A stretch of DNA of 64,000 nt from Solimonas marina (GTDB lineage Bacteria; Pseudomonadota; Gammaproteobacteria; Nevskiales; Nevskiaceae). Below are positions 1 to 11,941 of the stretch, one piece after another. Positions within the stretch are counted from its first letter, which is position 1; the number at the start of each line of letters is the position of its first letter. The DNA lies in the NCBI RefSeq assembly GCF_012241385.1, contig NZ_JAAVXB010000002.1, positions 248,001-312,000 on the forward strand, in the 5' to 3' direction. Made by a program: the position numbers and the translations under genes. The notes beneath the pieces are model-generated. The model was not told the origin of the DNA. It made no database searches and saw only the letters and a program-made list of their open reading frames with translations.

Positions 1-876
1 TTCGTTGTGCGAGAGCGTGGTCGCGGTGCCATCTCGCGCCGAGTCGGCGATCGACTCGCTGAGCACGCCATCGGCATCGCAGCCGTTGATCTGCTGCCAG
101 CGCAAGAAGGTATCGGGTCCGGACAACAGGCCGTAGCGTGCGTTGTACTGCACCAGCGGATCGCGCGTGCCGAGGATCAGGGTCATCGGCACGGCCTGCG
201 CCGGCTGACACAGGGCGGCTTCGGATTTACGCATGGAAGCGGCAACCTGGGCGGCGGCTGCAATGCGCTCCGGATGCGCGCAGACGAAGCGGCTGGTCAT
301 GAACCCGCCGTTGGACATGCCGGCGATGTAGATGCGCGTCGGGTCGATCGGGTGCGTGGCGATCGCACTGTCGATCACCGCCGCGATGTAGCCGACGTCG
401 TCGATGCCGCTATCCAGCGACGGGTCTTCGTTCCAGTGCCGGTTTTCGGCAGTCGGCAGAATCACCCAGGCGCCGTGCTCGGCGGCGAGTCGGCCGGCGT
501 GCGCCAGGTTGGCCATGGTTTGCGGCGTGCCGTAGCCAAAGTGCAGCAGGATCACGGCTGGCGCCAGTGCGCTGGCGTCGGCCTGCGGGCGGATCACCAG
601 CGACTGGCGGCCGTTGCCCTGATAGACGATGGTTTCATCGAAGCTCGTCGTGCCCGGCGTCGGTTCCAGGTACTGGCCTTCGAGCTTCAGGCGGGTCAGC
701 GCAAAGGCCTGTTCCATTTGATCGAGCGAGGCGGCCATCGCCGCGCGCGTCTGCTGCAGTGCGGCCTGTGCCGCCGCCAGCGACTGCTGCAGCCCGCTGA
801 GCAGGCCGGCGTTGGCCCAGGACGAGACGCCGAGCAGGCCGAGGCCGGCCAGCGCGCGCCAGTATGGAAGTCGCAT
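1..876 (-). CDS. PHB depolymerase-family esterase, C-terminus off the window
   Basis: This is a secreted alpha/beta-hydrolase of the poly(3-hydroxybutyrate) depolymerase/LpqC esterase family (carbohydrate esterase 1-like). The frame is open from the ATG at 876 to the window edge, 292 codons, with the 3' end missing. The N-terminus MRLPYWRALAGLGLLGVSSW followed by ANAG looks like a signal peptide with an Ala-x-Ala cleavage site. The nucleophile elbow is GMSNGG, in the context YIAGMSNGGFM. A later GTRDPLVQY segment is a candidate for the acid residue. The catalytic His would lie beyond the edge. An AGGGAAT ribosome-binding site precedes the start. The gene is divergent from recA. The substrate (polyester, feruloyl ester or other) cannot be told from sequence. 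Confidence 0.85.
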   Translation of the reverse strand, partial: MRLPYWRALAGLGLLGVSSWANAGLLSGLQQSLAAAQAALQQTRAAMAASLDQMEQAFALTRLKLEGQYLEPTPGTTSFDETIVYQGNGRQSLVIRPQADASALAPAVILLHFGYGTPQTMANLAHAGRLAAEHGAWVILPTAENRHWNEDPSLDSGIDDVGYIAAVIDSAIATHPIDPTRIYIAGMSNGGFMTSRFVCAHPERIAAAAQVAASMRKSEAALCQPAQAVPMTLILGTRDPLVQYNARYGLLSGPDTFLRWQQINGCDADGVLSESIADSARDGTATTLSHNE

Positions 877-1111
877 GTGAAGATTCCCTGCCGCCGGTGT
901 CCGGCTGTTTTTTGATGGCGCGCGATTGTAGGCTGACGCCGCGTAAGCATTTGCCCACTCGACCGGTCATCCACCGCCGCCTCGGCGCCGCCTCGGGCGT
1001 TCTGTGGGACAATGTGCGCCATCCCGCCGATACGGTCTTGCAGGCTCAGCTTATGAGCCCGTGAGCCGCGACAATATGCCGACTCCAAAACAGACAGCTA
1101 AACACGACGCC

Positions 1112-2152
<1,041 letters not shown>

Positions 2153-2616
2153 GCGTGGTGGCGCCGGCGACACCACGCCGGCGCCGCTCGATGCGGATGC
2201 CGCCCGTGGCCGCGCGCTGAAACTGTTGTCGCGACGCGAGCACTCGGCCGCCGAGCTGGCGTACAAGCTGCAGCGTCGCGGCGCCGAGTCGGACGTTGCG
2301 CGGCAGGCGGTTGAGAAGATGCAGGACGCCGGCTGGCAGTCTGACGCGCGCTATGCCGAAATGCTGGTGCGCAATCGCATCGCCCAGGGCTATGGTCCGC
2401 TGCGCATTCGCGCCGAACTGTCGTCGGCCGGCGTCACCGACGCCGACGCACGCGCGGCGATCGAGGCCGCAGACTGTGACTGGACCGAGCGCTGTGCCGA
2501 GGTGCGTGCGCGCAAGTTCCGCACACCGCCAGCCGATGCTGCGGCCTGGCAGAAACAATACCGCTTTCTCGCCAGTCACGGCTTTCCGTCCGACGCGGTG
2601 CGCGCGGCGCTGAAGG

Positions 2617-3597
2617 CTACTCGAGCGCCGGGGGAGGCGTGGACGGAGCCGTTCGAGGACCTGCCGTAGGATTCAGGCCCGGCTGGAACGGAATCGTCGT
2701 CGGTAGGTGCGGCGACATGCGCTCGCCGAGCTTGGCGCGGATCTGCGGCATGGCCGCCAGTGCCGCGCGCTCGCCTTGCAGGATGGCCTGCTGCTTCGAT
2801 TCGAAATTGCTCGAACTGATGCCGGTCAGATCCGGTTGAATGACGATGTCGGCCTGCGGCAGCTCGGCGGCGCGAATCGACTGGCCCATGATCTCGAACG
2901 TGCGCATCAGAATGTCGAGCTTGCCACTTGGCTCCACGCTCGGATTGACCGGCGTCGAGACGTCGACGGCGATGATGAAGTCGGCGCCGAGTTGCTTGGC
3001 GTACTGGATCGGAACCGGCGCCACCAGGCCGCCGTCAACGTATTCGTGGCCGTCGATCACCGCCGGTGCGAAGACGCCCGGCACTGACGATGAGGCGCGT
3101 ACCGCTGCGCCGACATTGCCGCGCTGGAACAGCACCGCCTTGCCGGTGTCGAGGCGAGTGGCGACGCAGGCGAACGGAATGTCCAGCGCTTCGATCGGCC
3201 GGTTGCGCACGGCCTTGTTGACGAACTTTTCGAGCGCGTCGCCGCGGATCAGGCCTTTGCCGAACATCGACCAGTCGGCGATCGTCGCGCGGTCGAGCGC
3301 GAACGCCATCTCCTGCAGGTCGAAGGCGTTGTAGCCGGCGGCATACAGCGCGCCGGCGACGCTGCCGGCACTGGTGCCGACGATCAGGTCGGGCTTCAGC
3401 CCCTGCGCCGCGAGCATTTTCAGCACCCCGATGTGGGCGAAACCGCGCGCCCCGCCGCCGCCGAGGACCAGCGCGACCTTGGGCGGTGGGGGTGGTGGTG
3501 CTGGCGGCGCGGGCGTCGGTTCCGGCGGTTTGGTCGCGCAGGCGGCACAAACCGCCAGCAGCAAAAAGGCGAGGGGTCGGATCGACAGGAGCTTCAT
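2617..3597 (-). CDS. Patatin-like phospholipase lipoprotein (RssA/YchK type)
   Basis: This is a patatin-fold serine acyl hydrolase of 326 residues, likely acting on lipids at the envelope. The N-terminus has a hydrophobic signal ending in CAACAT, a plausible lipobox with Cys20 as the lipidated residue. A Pro-rich linker of about 15 residues follows. The catalytic features are the oxyanion loop [12 protein letters not shown], the nucleophile motif GTSAGS, and the dyad aspartate in DGGLVAPVP. It is transcribed against recX and alaS, with its 3' end overlapping recX. Physiological substrate unknown. Confidence 0.88.
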   Translation of the reverse strand: MKLLSIRPLAFLLLAVCAACATKPPEPTPAPPAPPPPPPKVALVLGGGGARGFAHIGVLKMLAAQGLKPDLIVGTSAGSVAGALYAAGYNAFDLQEMAFALDRATIADWSMFGKGLIRGDALEKFVNKAVRNRPIEALDIPFACVATRLDTGKAVLFQRGNVGAAVRASSSVPGVFAPAVIDGHEYVDGGLVAPVPIQYAKQLGADFIIAVDVSTPVNPSVEPSGKLDILMRTFEIMGQSIRAAELPQADIVIQPDLTGISSSNFESKQQAILQGERAALAAMPQIRAKLGERMSPHLPTTIPFQPGLNPTAGPRTAPSTPPPALE

Positions 3598-3740
3598 GGC
3601 GTGCCGATTCTACGCAAACGCCGGCCGCCCGCCGTGGCGGATGGATTGGCAGGCCCGACAGCGTGCCGATGGCGGCGGCGTGGCCACTTGTTTACCATAT
3701 CGCCCCTTTTGCGGACCCTTTTTCACGGATCATTCAGCCG

Positions 3741-6404
<2,664 letters not shown>

Positions 6405-6447
6405 GCATCCGGCCGCCACGGACGGCTGTTATCCCCCACAAGACAAT

Positions 6448-7680
6448 ATGGCACTCATCGTTCAGAAGTACGGCGGCACGTCGATGGGCTCGGTCGAGCG
6501 CATCGAGCACGTTGCCCGCAAGGTTGCGGGCTTTCGCCAGCAAGGCCACCAGGTGGTCGTCGTCGTTTCGGCGATGTCCGGCGAGACCGATCGCCTGCTG
6601 AAGCTCGCCAAGTCGATTTCGCCGCGCGGCAACCCGCGTGAATTCGATCAGATCGCCGCGACCGGCGAGCAGGCGTCGATCGCACTGTTGGCGCTGTCGC
6701 TCGAAAAATGCGGCGTGGCGGCCAAGTCCTATACGGGCTGGCAGGTGCCGATCAAGACCGACAGCGCGCACATGAAAGCGCGTATTCAGGACATCGACGG
6801 CAGCCGCCTGCGCGCTGACCTCGATGCCGGCATCGTGCCGGTCGTGGCCGGCTTCCAGGGCATCGACGAGAGCAGTGGCAGCGTGTCGACGCTGGGTCGC
6901 GGCGGCTCAGACACCACGGGCGTGGCGCTTGCTGCGGCCCTGAAGGCCGACGAATGCCAGATCTACACCGACGTTGACGGCGTTTACACGACCGACCCGC
7001 GCGTCGAGCCCAAGGCTCGGCGCCTGGACAAGATCACGTTCGAGGAAATGCTGGAACTGGCGAGCCTGGGCTCCAAGGTCCTGCAGATCCGCTCGGTTGA
7101 ATTCGCGGGCAAGTACAAGGTCCCGCTGCGCGTGCTGTCGACCTTCGTCGACGGCCCGGGCACCCTGATCACGCTTGAGGAAAGCACTGTGGAAGACGCA
7201 CTCATCTCCGGTATCGCGTTCAATCGCGACGAGGCTCAGCTGACGGTGGCCGGTGTGCCGGACCGCCCGGGTATTGCCGCGGCGATCCTGGGCCCGATCG
7301 GCGACGCCAACGTCGAGGTCGACATGATCGTGCAGAACGTCGGTGCCGACGGCACGACCGACTTCACCTACACCGTGCATCGCAACGATTTCGATCGCGC
7401 GCTGGAGATCAGCCGCAAACTGGCTGGTGAGCTGGGCGCCAAGGGCGTCAATACGGCGACCGATATCGTCAAAGTGTCGCTGGTCGGCGTCGGCATGCGC
7501 AGCCACGCCGGCATCGCATCGAAGATGTTCACGGCGCTGGCGGGTGCCGGCATCAACATCCGCATGATCTCGACGTCGGAGATCAAGGTGTCCGTGGTGA
7601 TCGAAGAGATGTATCTTGAATTGGCCGTTCGGACGCTGCACAAGGCGTTCGGCCTGGAACAGGCGCCGTCTGTCGCCTGA
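6448..7680 (+). CDS. lysC: Aspartate kinase
   Basis: Aspartokinase phosphorylates aspartate, the first step to lysine, threonine and methionine. The product has 410 residues from ATG 6448 ([15 protein letters not shown]), the family start with the KxGGTS nucleotide motif. [10 protein letters not shown] is the second conserved kinase motif. The C-terminal part holds paired ACT regulatory domains, which supports feedback inhibition by lysine and/or threonine. Its place between alaS and csrA is the Pseudomonas-like arrangement. An internal start giving a separate regulatory subunit is known in this group, but I cannot demonstrate one here. Confidence 0.96.
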   Translation: MALIVQKYGGTSMGSVERIEHVARKVAGFRQQGHQVVVVVSAMSGETDRLLKLAKSISPRGNPREFDQIAATGEQASIALLALSLEKCGVAAKSYTGWQVPIKTDSAHMKARIQDIDGSRLRADLDAGIVPVVAGFQGIDESSGSVSTLGRGGSDTTGVALAAALKADECQIYTDVDGVYTTDPRVEPKARRLDKITFEEMLELASLGSKVLQIRSVEFAGKYKVPLRVLSTFVDGPGTLITLEESTVEDALISGIAFNRDEAQLTVAGVPDRPGIAAAILGPIGDANVEVDMIVQNVGADGTTDFTYTVHRNDFDRALEISRKLAGELGAKGVNTATDIVKVSLVGVGMRSHAGIASKMFTALAGAGINIRMISTSEIKVSVVIEEMYLELAVRTLHKAFGLEQAPSVA

Positions 7681-7766
7681 TATCCACAGGGGGCCGTATA
7701 CCTGTCAGGATGGTTTCGCCGGTGGGGTGGGCAGAAACTGTCAGGGACTCCATGGAGGGATTTCCC

Positions 7767-7961
7767 ATGCTGATTTTGACGCGACGTGTTGGTGAAACGG
7801 TGGTGATCGGCGACGATGTCGTCGTGACCGTGCTCGGCGTGAAAGGCAACCAGGTCCGGATCGGCGTCAAGGCGCCACGTGACGTTGCCGTGCACCGCGA
7901 GGAAATTTTCGAGCGCATCAAGCGCGAGGGCGACAGCGAAGAGGTCTCGGCCGCCGCCTGA
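7767..7961 (+). CDS. csrA: Carbon storage regulator CsrA/RsmA
   Basis: CsrA is a small dimeric RNA-binding protein that blocks ribosome access at GGA motifs in mRNA leaders. The product has 64 residues ([18 protein letters not shown]), close to the usual 61. The RNA-binding C-terminal strand with the conserved [11 protein letters not shown] block is intact. The start is fixed by a perfect GGAGGGA ribosome-binding site at 7754-7760; that site itself contains GGA, so autoregulation is possible. The gene lies 86 bases after lysC and ahead of two tRNA genes. Confidence 0.97.
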   Translation: MLILTRRVGETVVIGDDVVVTVLGVKGNQVRIGVKAPRDVAVHREEIFERIKREGDSEEVSAAA

Positions 7962-8025
7962 ATGTGGTTTTGCGGCGTGCGGGAAGCCTCCTTCACGCCG
8001 TCCTTCACCTCGATGTAAATTTTCG

Positions 8026-8055
8026 CTTTTCTTTCGCGATCGAGGTCGTTAGAAT
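8026..8055 (+). promoter_or_regulatory. Possible promoter for the tRNA-Ser gene
   Basis: A TAGAAT -10 box at 8050-8055 is followed directly by TGCGCGCC, a GC-rich discriminator typical of stringently controlled stable-RNA promoters. The -35 region around 8026-8032 (CTTTTCT) is a weak match. It lies about 70 bases upstream of the tRNA-Ser 5' end. Confidence 0.4.
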
Positions 8056-8123
8056 TGCGCGCCTTGCCGGGGTGGCTGACCGGCACGAGAGTGAGCCGGG
8101 CGGTCGCTCGGCCTTGCAGTCCC

Positions 8124-8215
8124 GGAGTGATGGCCGAGTGGACGAAGGCGCGCCCCTGCTAAGGGCGTATATGGTTTATCCCGTATCGAGGGTTCGAATC
8201 CCTCTCACTCCGCCA
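8124..8215 (+). tRNA. tRNA-Ser (GCU)
   Basis: A 92-base class II tRNA. The acceptor stem GGAGTGA pairs with TCACTCC, followed by discriminator G and an encoded CCA. The anticodon stem CGCCC/GGGCG encloses loop CTGCTAA, giving anticodon GCT that reads AGC/AGU. A long variable arm and a GGTTCGAATCC T-arm are present. Confidence 0.95.
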
Positions 8216-8346
8216 GTTTTGTAGACCCCGAAAGGTCGCGAGGCATTCGAATCCTCGAGAAACCGCCGGGTTCGTGCCGCAGCGCCGAAGGCGAAGCGGA
8301 CAGTATTTCGGTAATCGACCATGATCGATTACACAGCAGTTAGTGC

Positions 8347-8423
8347 GCGCCCGTAGCTCAGCTGGATAGAGCACTTGGCTACGAACTAAGGGGTCGGAGG
8401 TTCGAATCCTTCCGGGCGCGCCA
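8347..8423 (+). tRNA. tRNA-Arg (ACG), probable prophage attachment site
   Basis: A 77-base tRNA. The acceptor stem GCGCCCG pairs with CGGGCGC, then discriminator G and CCA. The anticodon loop is CTACGAA with anticodon ACG (wobble A normally deaminated to inosine). The T-arm is GGTTCGAATCC. The phage integrase gene begins its 3' end 54 bases downstream, so the 3' half of this gene is the likely att core and has been kept functional. Confidence 0.95.
8385..8423 (+). other. Inferred attL core (3' end of tRNA-Arg)
   Basis: Phages that integrate into tRNA genes usually share an identity block covering the anticodon-loop-to-CCA part of the tRNA. The location is inferred from the neighbouring integrase. 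The exact core cannot be fixed without attR, which is outside the window. Confidence 0.45.
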
Positions 8424-8440
8424 TTTTTCCCTACGAAACA

Positions 8441-8463
8441 GCCCTGCAGCGCAGGGCTTTTTT
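8441..8463 (+). terminator. Rho-independent terminator after tRNA-Arg
   Basis: GCCCTGC (8441-8447) pairs with GCAGGGC (8451-8457) around a 3-base loop, followed by a run of about six T. It is placed to end the tRNA transcript just before the convergent integrase gene. Confidence 0.85.
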
Positions 8464-8476
8464 GTGGGCGTCTGTA

Positions 8477-9577
8477 TCATTCAGAGCCACCTGTATCATT
8501 CGAACCGACTCTGAAGGGTCGATTTAGGGGCGTCACGCGTTCCGGCTTGCGCCGGTAGACCCGCCTGGTAATCCGGTCATCAACATGCGACAGCAGCGCC
8601 CGAGCGCGTTCCAGCGTATCGGCATCCGACGCTACCTTGGCGCGCAGATCGTGCTCTGTGAAACGCTCCTTCACCGCCGTCTCGGCGAGCACGCGGCCCA
8701 TGAACCGCGCCCACATGGACTTCCAGCCCTCCGGCTTGCCGGTCTCCTCGTTGATGTAACCGTCCCCGGTGCGCGTGCAGAATAGCCACGGCGCGATGTC
8801 GACCGGACGCGCGGCGAGGGCGATGTCGACGGCCTGCTGGAGCTCGGGGGTCCATTCGTAGATCGTCGCCTTCCCTGAGCTGTTCTTGGTCTTGTGGCGC
8901 AGGACGTGGATGCCATCGGCCCGGAAATCGCGCTTCGGCTGTAGGCGCAGCAGGTCGCCCTGCGAGATCCCGGTCATGAGCTTGATGACGATGTAGGCCT
9001 GAATTGCCCGCACGCTGCCGCGCTTGCGCATGGGCTTGACCTTCATGGCCTCCTCAACCTCCCAGTCTTCGACGTAGCGTGACCGGGACTTCTCGCCCTT
9101 CAGCCGCACCTCGCCTTTGAACGGGTGACGATCGATCAAACCCCACTCGACGGCTTTGGTGAAAGCGTGGCTTAGCACTTCGACCTCGCGGTGCGCGGCG
9201 ATCTTCGCCGAACGCTTGTCGACGTACTTGTAGACCAGCTTCGGCGGGAAGGGCGTCAGCGGCATTTCCCCGAACGCGGGCCGCAGTTGCTTGAACGCGT
9301 ACCGATTCGATTCCTGGCTTGCTGCCGCCTTCGCTGGAATCACTTCAAGCGCATAGCGGTCCAGGAGGGCACCGATGGTTGTAATCTCATCCGGCTTCTG
9401 CAGTCGGTCGGCCCAAGTCTTGTAGGCTTCCGCAAGGTTGCTGCCAAGTCTGAAGAACTGCTTTCCATCCCAGAGGTGTTCGACGCCCTTCGGCACTCGG
9501 TAATAGTAGGCGCCGTGCTGGATCTTCCAACGAAGTGGGAGGCCGCGGTTTTCAGTGTTGCGCTTACGTGGGGGCAT
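8477..9577 (-). CDS. int: Phage tyrosine integrase
   Basis: A tyrosine recombinase of 366 residues, next to the tRNA-Arg target and transcribed towards it. The core-binding domain covers roughly residues 60-150 and the catalytic domain 165-345. Visible catalytic residues are Lys229 (RHKTK), His309 and Arg312 (HDLR), His331 (LLSH) and Tyr341 (VYRRK). Where the first catalytic Arg normally sits (TGxRxxEL-type motif) this protein has TGISQGDLLRL, i.e. Ser205. So the Arg I position appears substituted, or the true Arg lies elsewhere in a divergent family. It is preceded 3 bases away by the DUF4224 gene, a common pairing. Confidence 0.93.
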   Translation of the reverse strand: MPPRKRNTENRGLPLRWKIQHGAYYYRVPKGVEHLWDGKQFFRLGSNLAEAYKTWADRLQKPDEITTIGALLDRYALEVIPAKAAASQESNRYAFKQLRPAFGEMPLTPFPPKLVYKYVDKRSAKIAAHREVEVLSHAFTKAVEWGLIDRHPFKGEVRLKGEKSRSRYVEDWEVEEAMKVKPMRKRGSVRAIQAYIVIKLMTGISQGDLLRLQPKRDFRADGIHVLRHKTKNSSGKATIYEWTPELQQAVDIALAARPVDIAPWLFCTRTGDGYINEETGKPEGWKSMWARFMGRVLAETAVKERFTEHDLRAKVASDADTLERARALLSHVDDRITRRVYRRKPERVTPLNRPFRVGSNDTGGSE

Positions 9578-9580
9578 GGG

Positions 9581-9793
9581 TCAGCTCAGAGCCTCCCAAT
9601 TCGGTTCTGGACTTTTGCGGACTTTGCGCTTGGCTTCCGGATTGAGCAACGACTCTACGGCCGACTCCAGCACGACCAACGATCCGTCAGCGCGCATCGC
9701 GTACTTCAGGCCGATCGCCTGCAGTTGCCGGGCCTGTGCGGCATGCTGCTTCTTGCCCGTCAATCGCTCGATCTGCGCATCGGTCAAGAACAT
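9581..9793 (-). CDS. DUF4224-type small phage protein
   Basis: A 70-residue protein beginning MFLTDAQIERLTGKKQ, the typical opening of DUF4224 proteins encoded just upstream of phage integrases. Such proteins are thought of as excisionase- or DNA-binding-like, without firm function. The ATG at 9793 overlaps the stop of the gene before it by 4 bases, and its own stop lies 3 bases from the integrase start, so the three are translated as a unit. The longer frame upstream belongs to another gene's antisense frame and is not used. Confidence 0.8.
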   Translation of the reverse strand: MFLTDAQIERLTGKKQHAAQARQLQAIGLKYAMRADGSLVVLESAVESLLNPEAKRKVRKSPEPNWEALS

Positions 9794-10350
9794 CAGCTTG
9801 CTTCCCCGAGGCTCGCACTGCGGAAGGGGCCGCGCACCGTCGCGCAGAACTCGGCCGCCGCCTTCAGCGCGGCGTCGAGACGGGGGCGTGGATTGAGTCC
9901 CCGCCTGGCGGTTGCGTGCAGCGCCCCGAGCGCATAGGCGCCGCCGCTGCCGATCGCGGCATAGCCGATCGGCTGCTCGACGACGGCGAAATCGCCGCTC
10001 AGGACGAACAGCCGGCCGTCGACGCCGATCAGCGCCGCGCACGCAGATGAGCGGCCGTCGGTGGCCCATGTCGTGTGGTACTCGGCGCACAGCGAGTGCA
10101 GGGCATCAGCGAAGTCCCTGGCCAAGAAATTGAGCAGATCTTGCCGCGGTGGTCGCGGCGGTGGATCGAAGACGTTCTGCACGAGCTGCCGCCACCGGCC
10201 GGCGCCAGCGGTGCCGATCAGGTAGCCCCCGGTACGCGCGATCTTGCGCTCCGGCAGCGTGACGACATGCTGACCGTTCGCGATGTGCGTGCACGAGTCG
10301 GCGCGCATGTACACGCGGCCGTGCTCGGCGATGGCGGCGACGCACGTCAT
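9793..10350 (-). CDS. HslV/proteasome-like Ntn hydrolase, phage-encoded
   Basis: A 185-residue protein with the layout of a proteasome beta/HslV-like N-terminal nucleophile hydrolase. It starts M-TCVAAIAEHGRVYM, so Met removal would expose Thr2 as nucleophile, followed by RADSCTH (the usual acidic position) and a late AIGSGGAYALGAL motif matching the G-S-G block of HslV. No ATPase partner is encoded nearby, so it would act alone or with a host unfoldase. Whether it is proteolytically active is unknown. It sits between the integrase/DUF4224 pair and a zinc-finger gene, with ATGA overlaps on both sides. Confidence 0.65.
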   Translation of the reverse strand: MTCVAAIAEHGRVYMRADSCTHIANGQHVVTLPERKIARTGGYLIGTAGAGRWRQLVQNVFDPPPRPPRQDLLNFLARDFADALHSLCAEYHTTWATDGRSSACAALIGVDGRLFVLSGDFAVVEQPIGYAAIGSGGAYALGALHATARRGLNPRPRLDAALKAAAEFCATVRGPFRSASLGEAS

Positions 10351-10694
10351 TGGCCTTCGTCTCCGACGATTGACTGTGCCGCCTCGATGTCTTCCGGCCG
10401 AAGTCGCAGTTTCGGTTTGGCGCCGGCGCTCCGGTATCCCCAGCCGAGTTTCTTCCTCGCGCCATCGCGCCGGGCGGAATGCGTGCCGGCGCGGTAGCGC
10501 AGCGGCGAGCCGTCCCAATAGCTGCCGCGGTTCTTGCACGGTTCGCCGGCGACGCTGCCGCAATAGCTGCAGTCGACTTCTGCGACACAGCGGTCGGTCA
10601 GCATCCACCGGCCCTTCTCATTCGGGATCCGCACGAAGACGAGGTTCGGTGTCGCTTGGTAGGCGATCAGGCCGATTTGCAGGGATGAGGTCAT
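10347..10694 (-). CDS. Small zinc-finger-like phage protein
   Basis: A 115-residue protein with a single CSYCGSVAGEPC cluster followed by HSARR, resembling the short CxxC...PC...H zinc motif found in many phage proteins. The rest has no recognised domain. The start ATG at 10694 overlaps the stop of the upstream methyltransferase, and its stop overlaps the Ntn hydrolase start. Function unknown; nucleic-acid binding is a guess from the zinc motif. Confidence 0.65.
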   Translation of the reverse strand: MTSSLQIGLIAYQATPNLVFVRIPNEKGRWMLTDRCVAEVDCSYCGSVAGEPCKNRGSYWDGSPLRYRAGTHSARRDGARKKLGWGYRSAGAKPKLRLRPEDIEAAQSIVGDEGQ

Positions 10695-11941
10695 CAGGCG
10701 GCTACCTCGATGTTGGCCAGCAGAGGGGAATCGGCTCGCAGGCGGCGCACGATAATTTCCACGTATGCTGGGTCTTCCTCGATAAGCACAGCATCGAACT
10801 GTTCTTGCTGTGCAGCGACGCCTGTTGTTCCACTGCCTGCGAACATATCGAGCGCGGTTCCACCTGGTGGGGTGATGAGACGAAGCAACCATCGCATCAG
10901 CGCGATTGGCTTTACAGTGGGGTGCGTATTTCCCTCGCCACGTTCGGCCGTCGTTGCTTTTGCGCAATAGAAGAAGCGCGCGGCGCTGCCTTCGTCTAGC
11001 CGGCGCGCGCCCGGGCGTATCTTGAAACCGACAGATCCTTCGTTTGCACTATCTGCAGACGGCTCTGGTCCGCGGCCGCTACGCATCGCGCCGTACACGT
11101 TCTGTGTTTTTCGCACACTTGCGTCGAGACTCGTATCAGCCATTTGCCCTGGCGCGTCAGGGAAGGCGGAAACAACGTCTTCGCTCCCGTCGTGCAAGAC
11201 ATTCGCCGGCCATCGGCCGAGTTGGTGCGGCTGCGAGACGAAGCCGCCGCCGCGCTGCTCGTGTTCGCTGCGGCGGGGCAGACCTCCGGCGCCGGCGTTC
11301 GGAGGCATGGACTCGCCCGCGACCCGGCACGCGTCGATGTTCAGGGCGCCGGTACCATAGGCCAGTACGTTCGCAGCGACGGTGCTAGACAATGGTTTGC
11401 GCGCGACCACGATCGGTTCATGCGCAGGCTTTAGCGCAGTCCCCCAGCCTTGCCATTGCAGGGCTGTGGCCGTGGCCGGCGCATACGATGAAACGATCGT
11501 CGACGAAACTTCGGCATCTACCGAACCGAACCTATTGTTGCTGCACTTCGATAGATCGCGCGCTCGATAGCTGCCGACGATTTCTGATCGCTCAGCCCCG
11601 GCAGCTTTATCAATAGCTTTCGACACGTCGAAGTTCTTCGGAAAGCCGCTGCCGTAGATCCACATGATCTGATCGCGAATCTCAAACCCGGCATCCTCGA
11701 TGGCTGACGCCATACGGTGGTAGGTTCGCGCGCCGCCGAAAGCCAGTAGATGGCCGCCTGGTTTGAGCACTCGCAGCGCTTGGCGCCATGTTTTCGGGTC
11801 GAACGCGACGCCGCTTTGGTCCCACTTCTTCCCCATGAAGCCGAGCTCATAGGGAGGATCGGTGACAATGCTGTCGATCGACTCGTCCTCCAGCGCACGC
11901 AGCACTTCGCGGCAGTCTCCGGTGATGATGCGGATGCTCAT
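10694..11941 (-). CDS. Site-specific DNA methyltransferase (DPPY, N4/N6 amino type)
   Basis: A 415-residue amino-methyltransferase that would methylate adenine N6 or cytosine N4. Motif IV DPPY is at residues 28-31 and the SAM-binding motif LDMFAGSGTTG is near residues 365-375, the permuted beta-class order. A long insert of about 250 residues between them probably forms the target-recognition region. No restriction endonuclease is adjacent, so it is an orphan methyltransferase, presumably protecting phage DNA from host restriction. It overlaps the upstream Gp37/Gp68 gene by 4 bases. Confidence 0.9.
   Translation of the reverse strand: MSIRIITGDCREVLRALEDESIDSIVTDPPYELGFMGKKWDQSGVAFDPKTWRQALRVLKPGGHLLAFGGARTYHRMASAIEDAGFEIRDQIMWIYGSGFPKNFDVSKAIDKAAGAERSEIVGSYRARDLSKCSNNRFGSVDAEVSSTIVSSYAPATATALQWQGWGTALKPAHEPIVVARKPLSSTVAANVLAYGTGALNIDACRVAGESMPPNAGAGGLPRRSEHEQRGGGFVSQPHQLGRWPANVLHDGSEDVVSAFPDAPGQMADTSLDASVRKTQNVYGAMRSGRGPEPSADSANEGSVGFKIRPGARRLDEGSAARFFYCAKATTAERGEGNTHPTVKPIALMRWLLRLITPPGGTALDMFAGSGTTGVAAQQEQFDAVLIEEDPAYVEIIVRRLRADSPLLANIEVAA

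Noticed and set aside
7962-8123. Terminator after csrA
   Set aside because: A GCCGC...GCGGC stem exists (around 7948-7978) but no T-run follows, so I do not call it.
8216-8346. Possible further tRNA or small RNA between the two tRNA genes
   Set aside because: No cloverleaf; only a degenerate ATTCGAATCCTCGAG segment resembling a T-arm.
10479-10999. Plus-strand frames across the zinc-finger and methyltransferase genes
   Set aside because: Antisense to overlapping real genes with recognised motifs.
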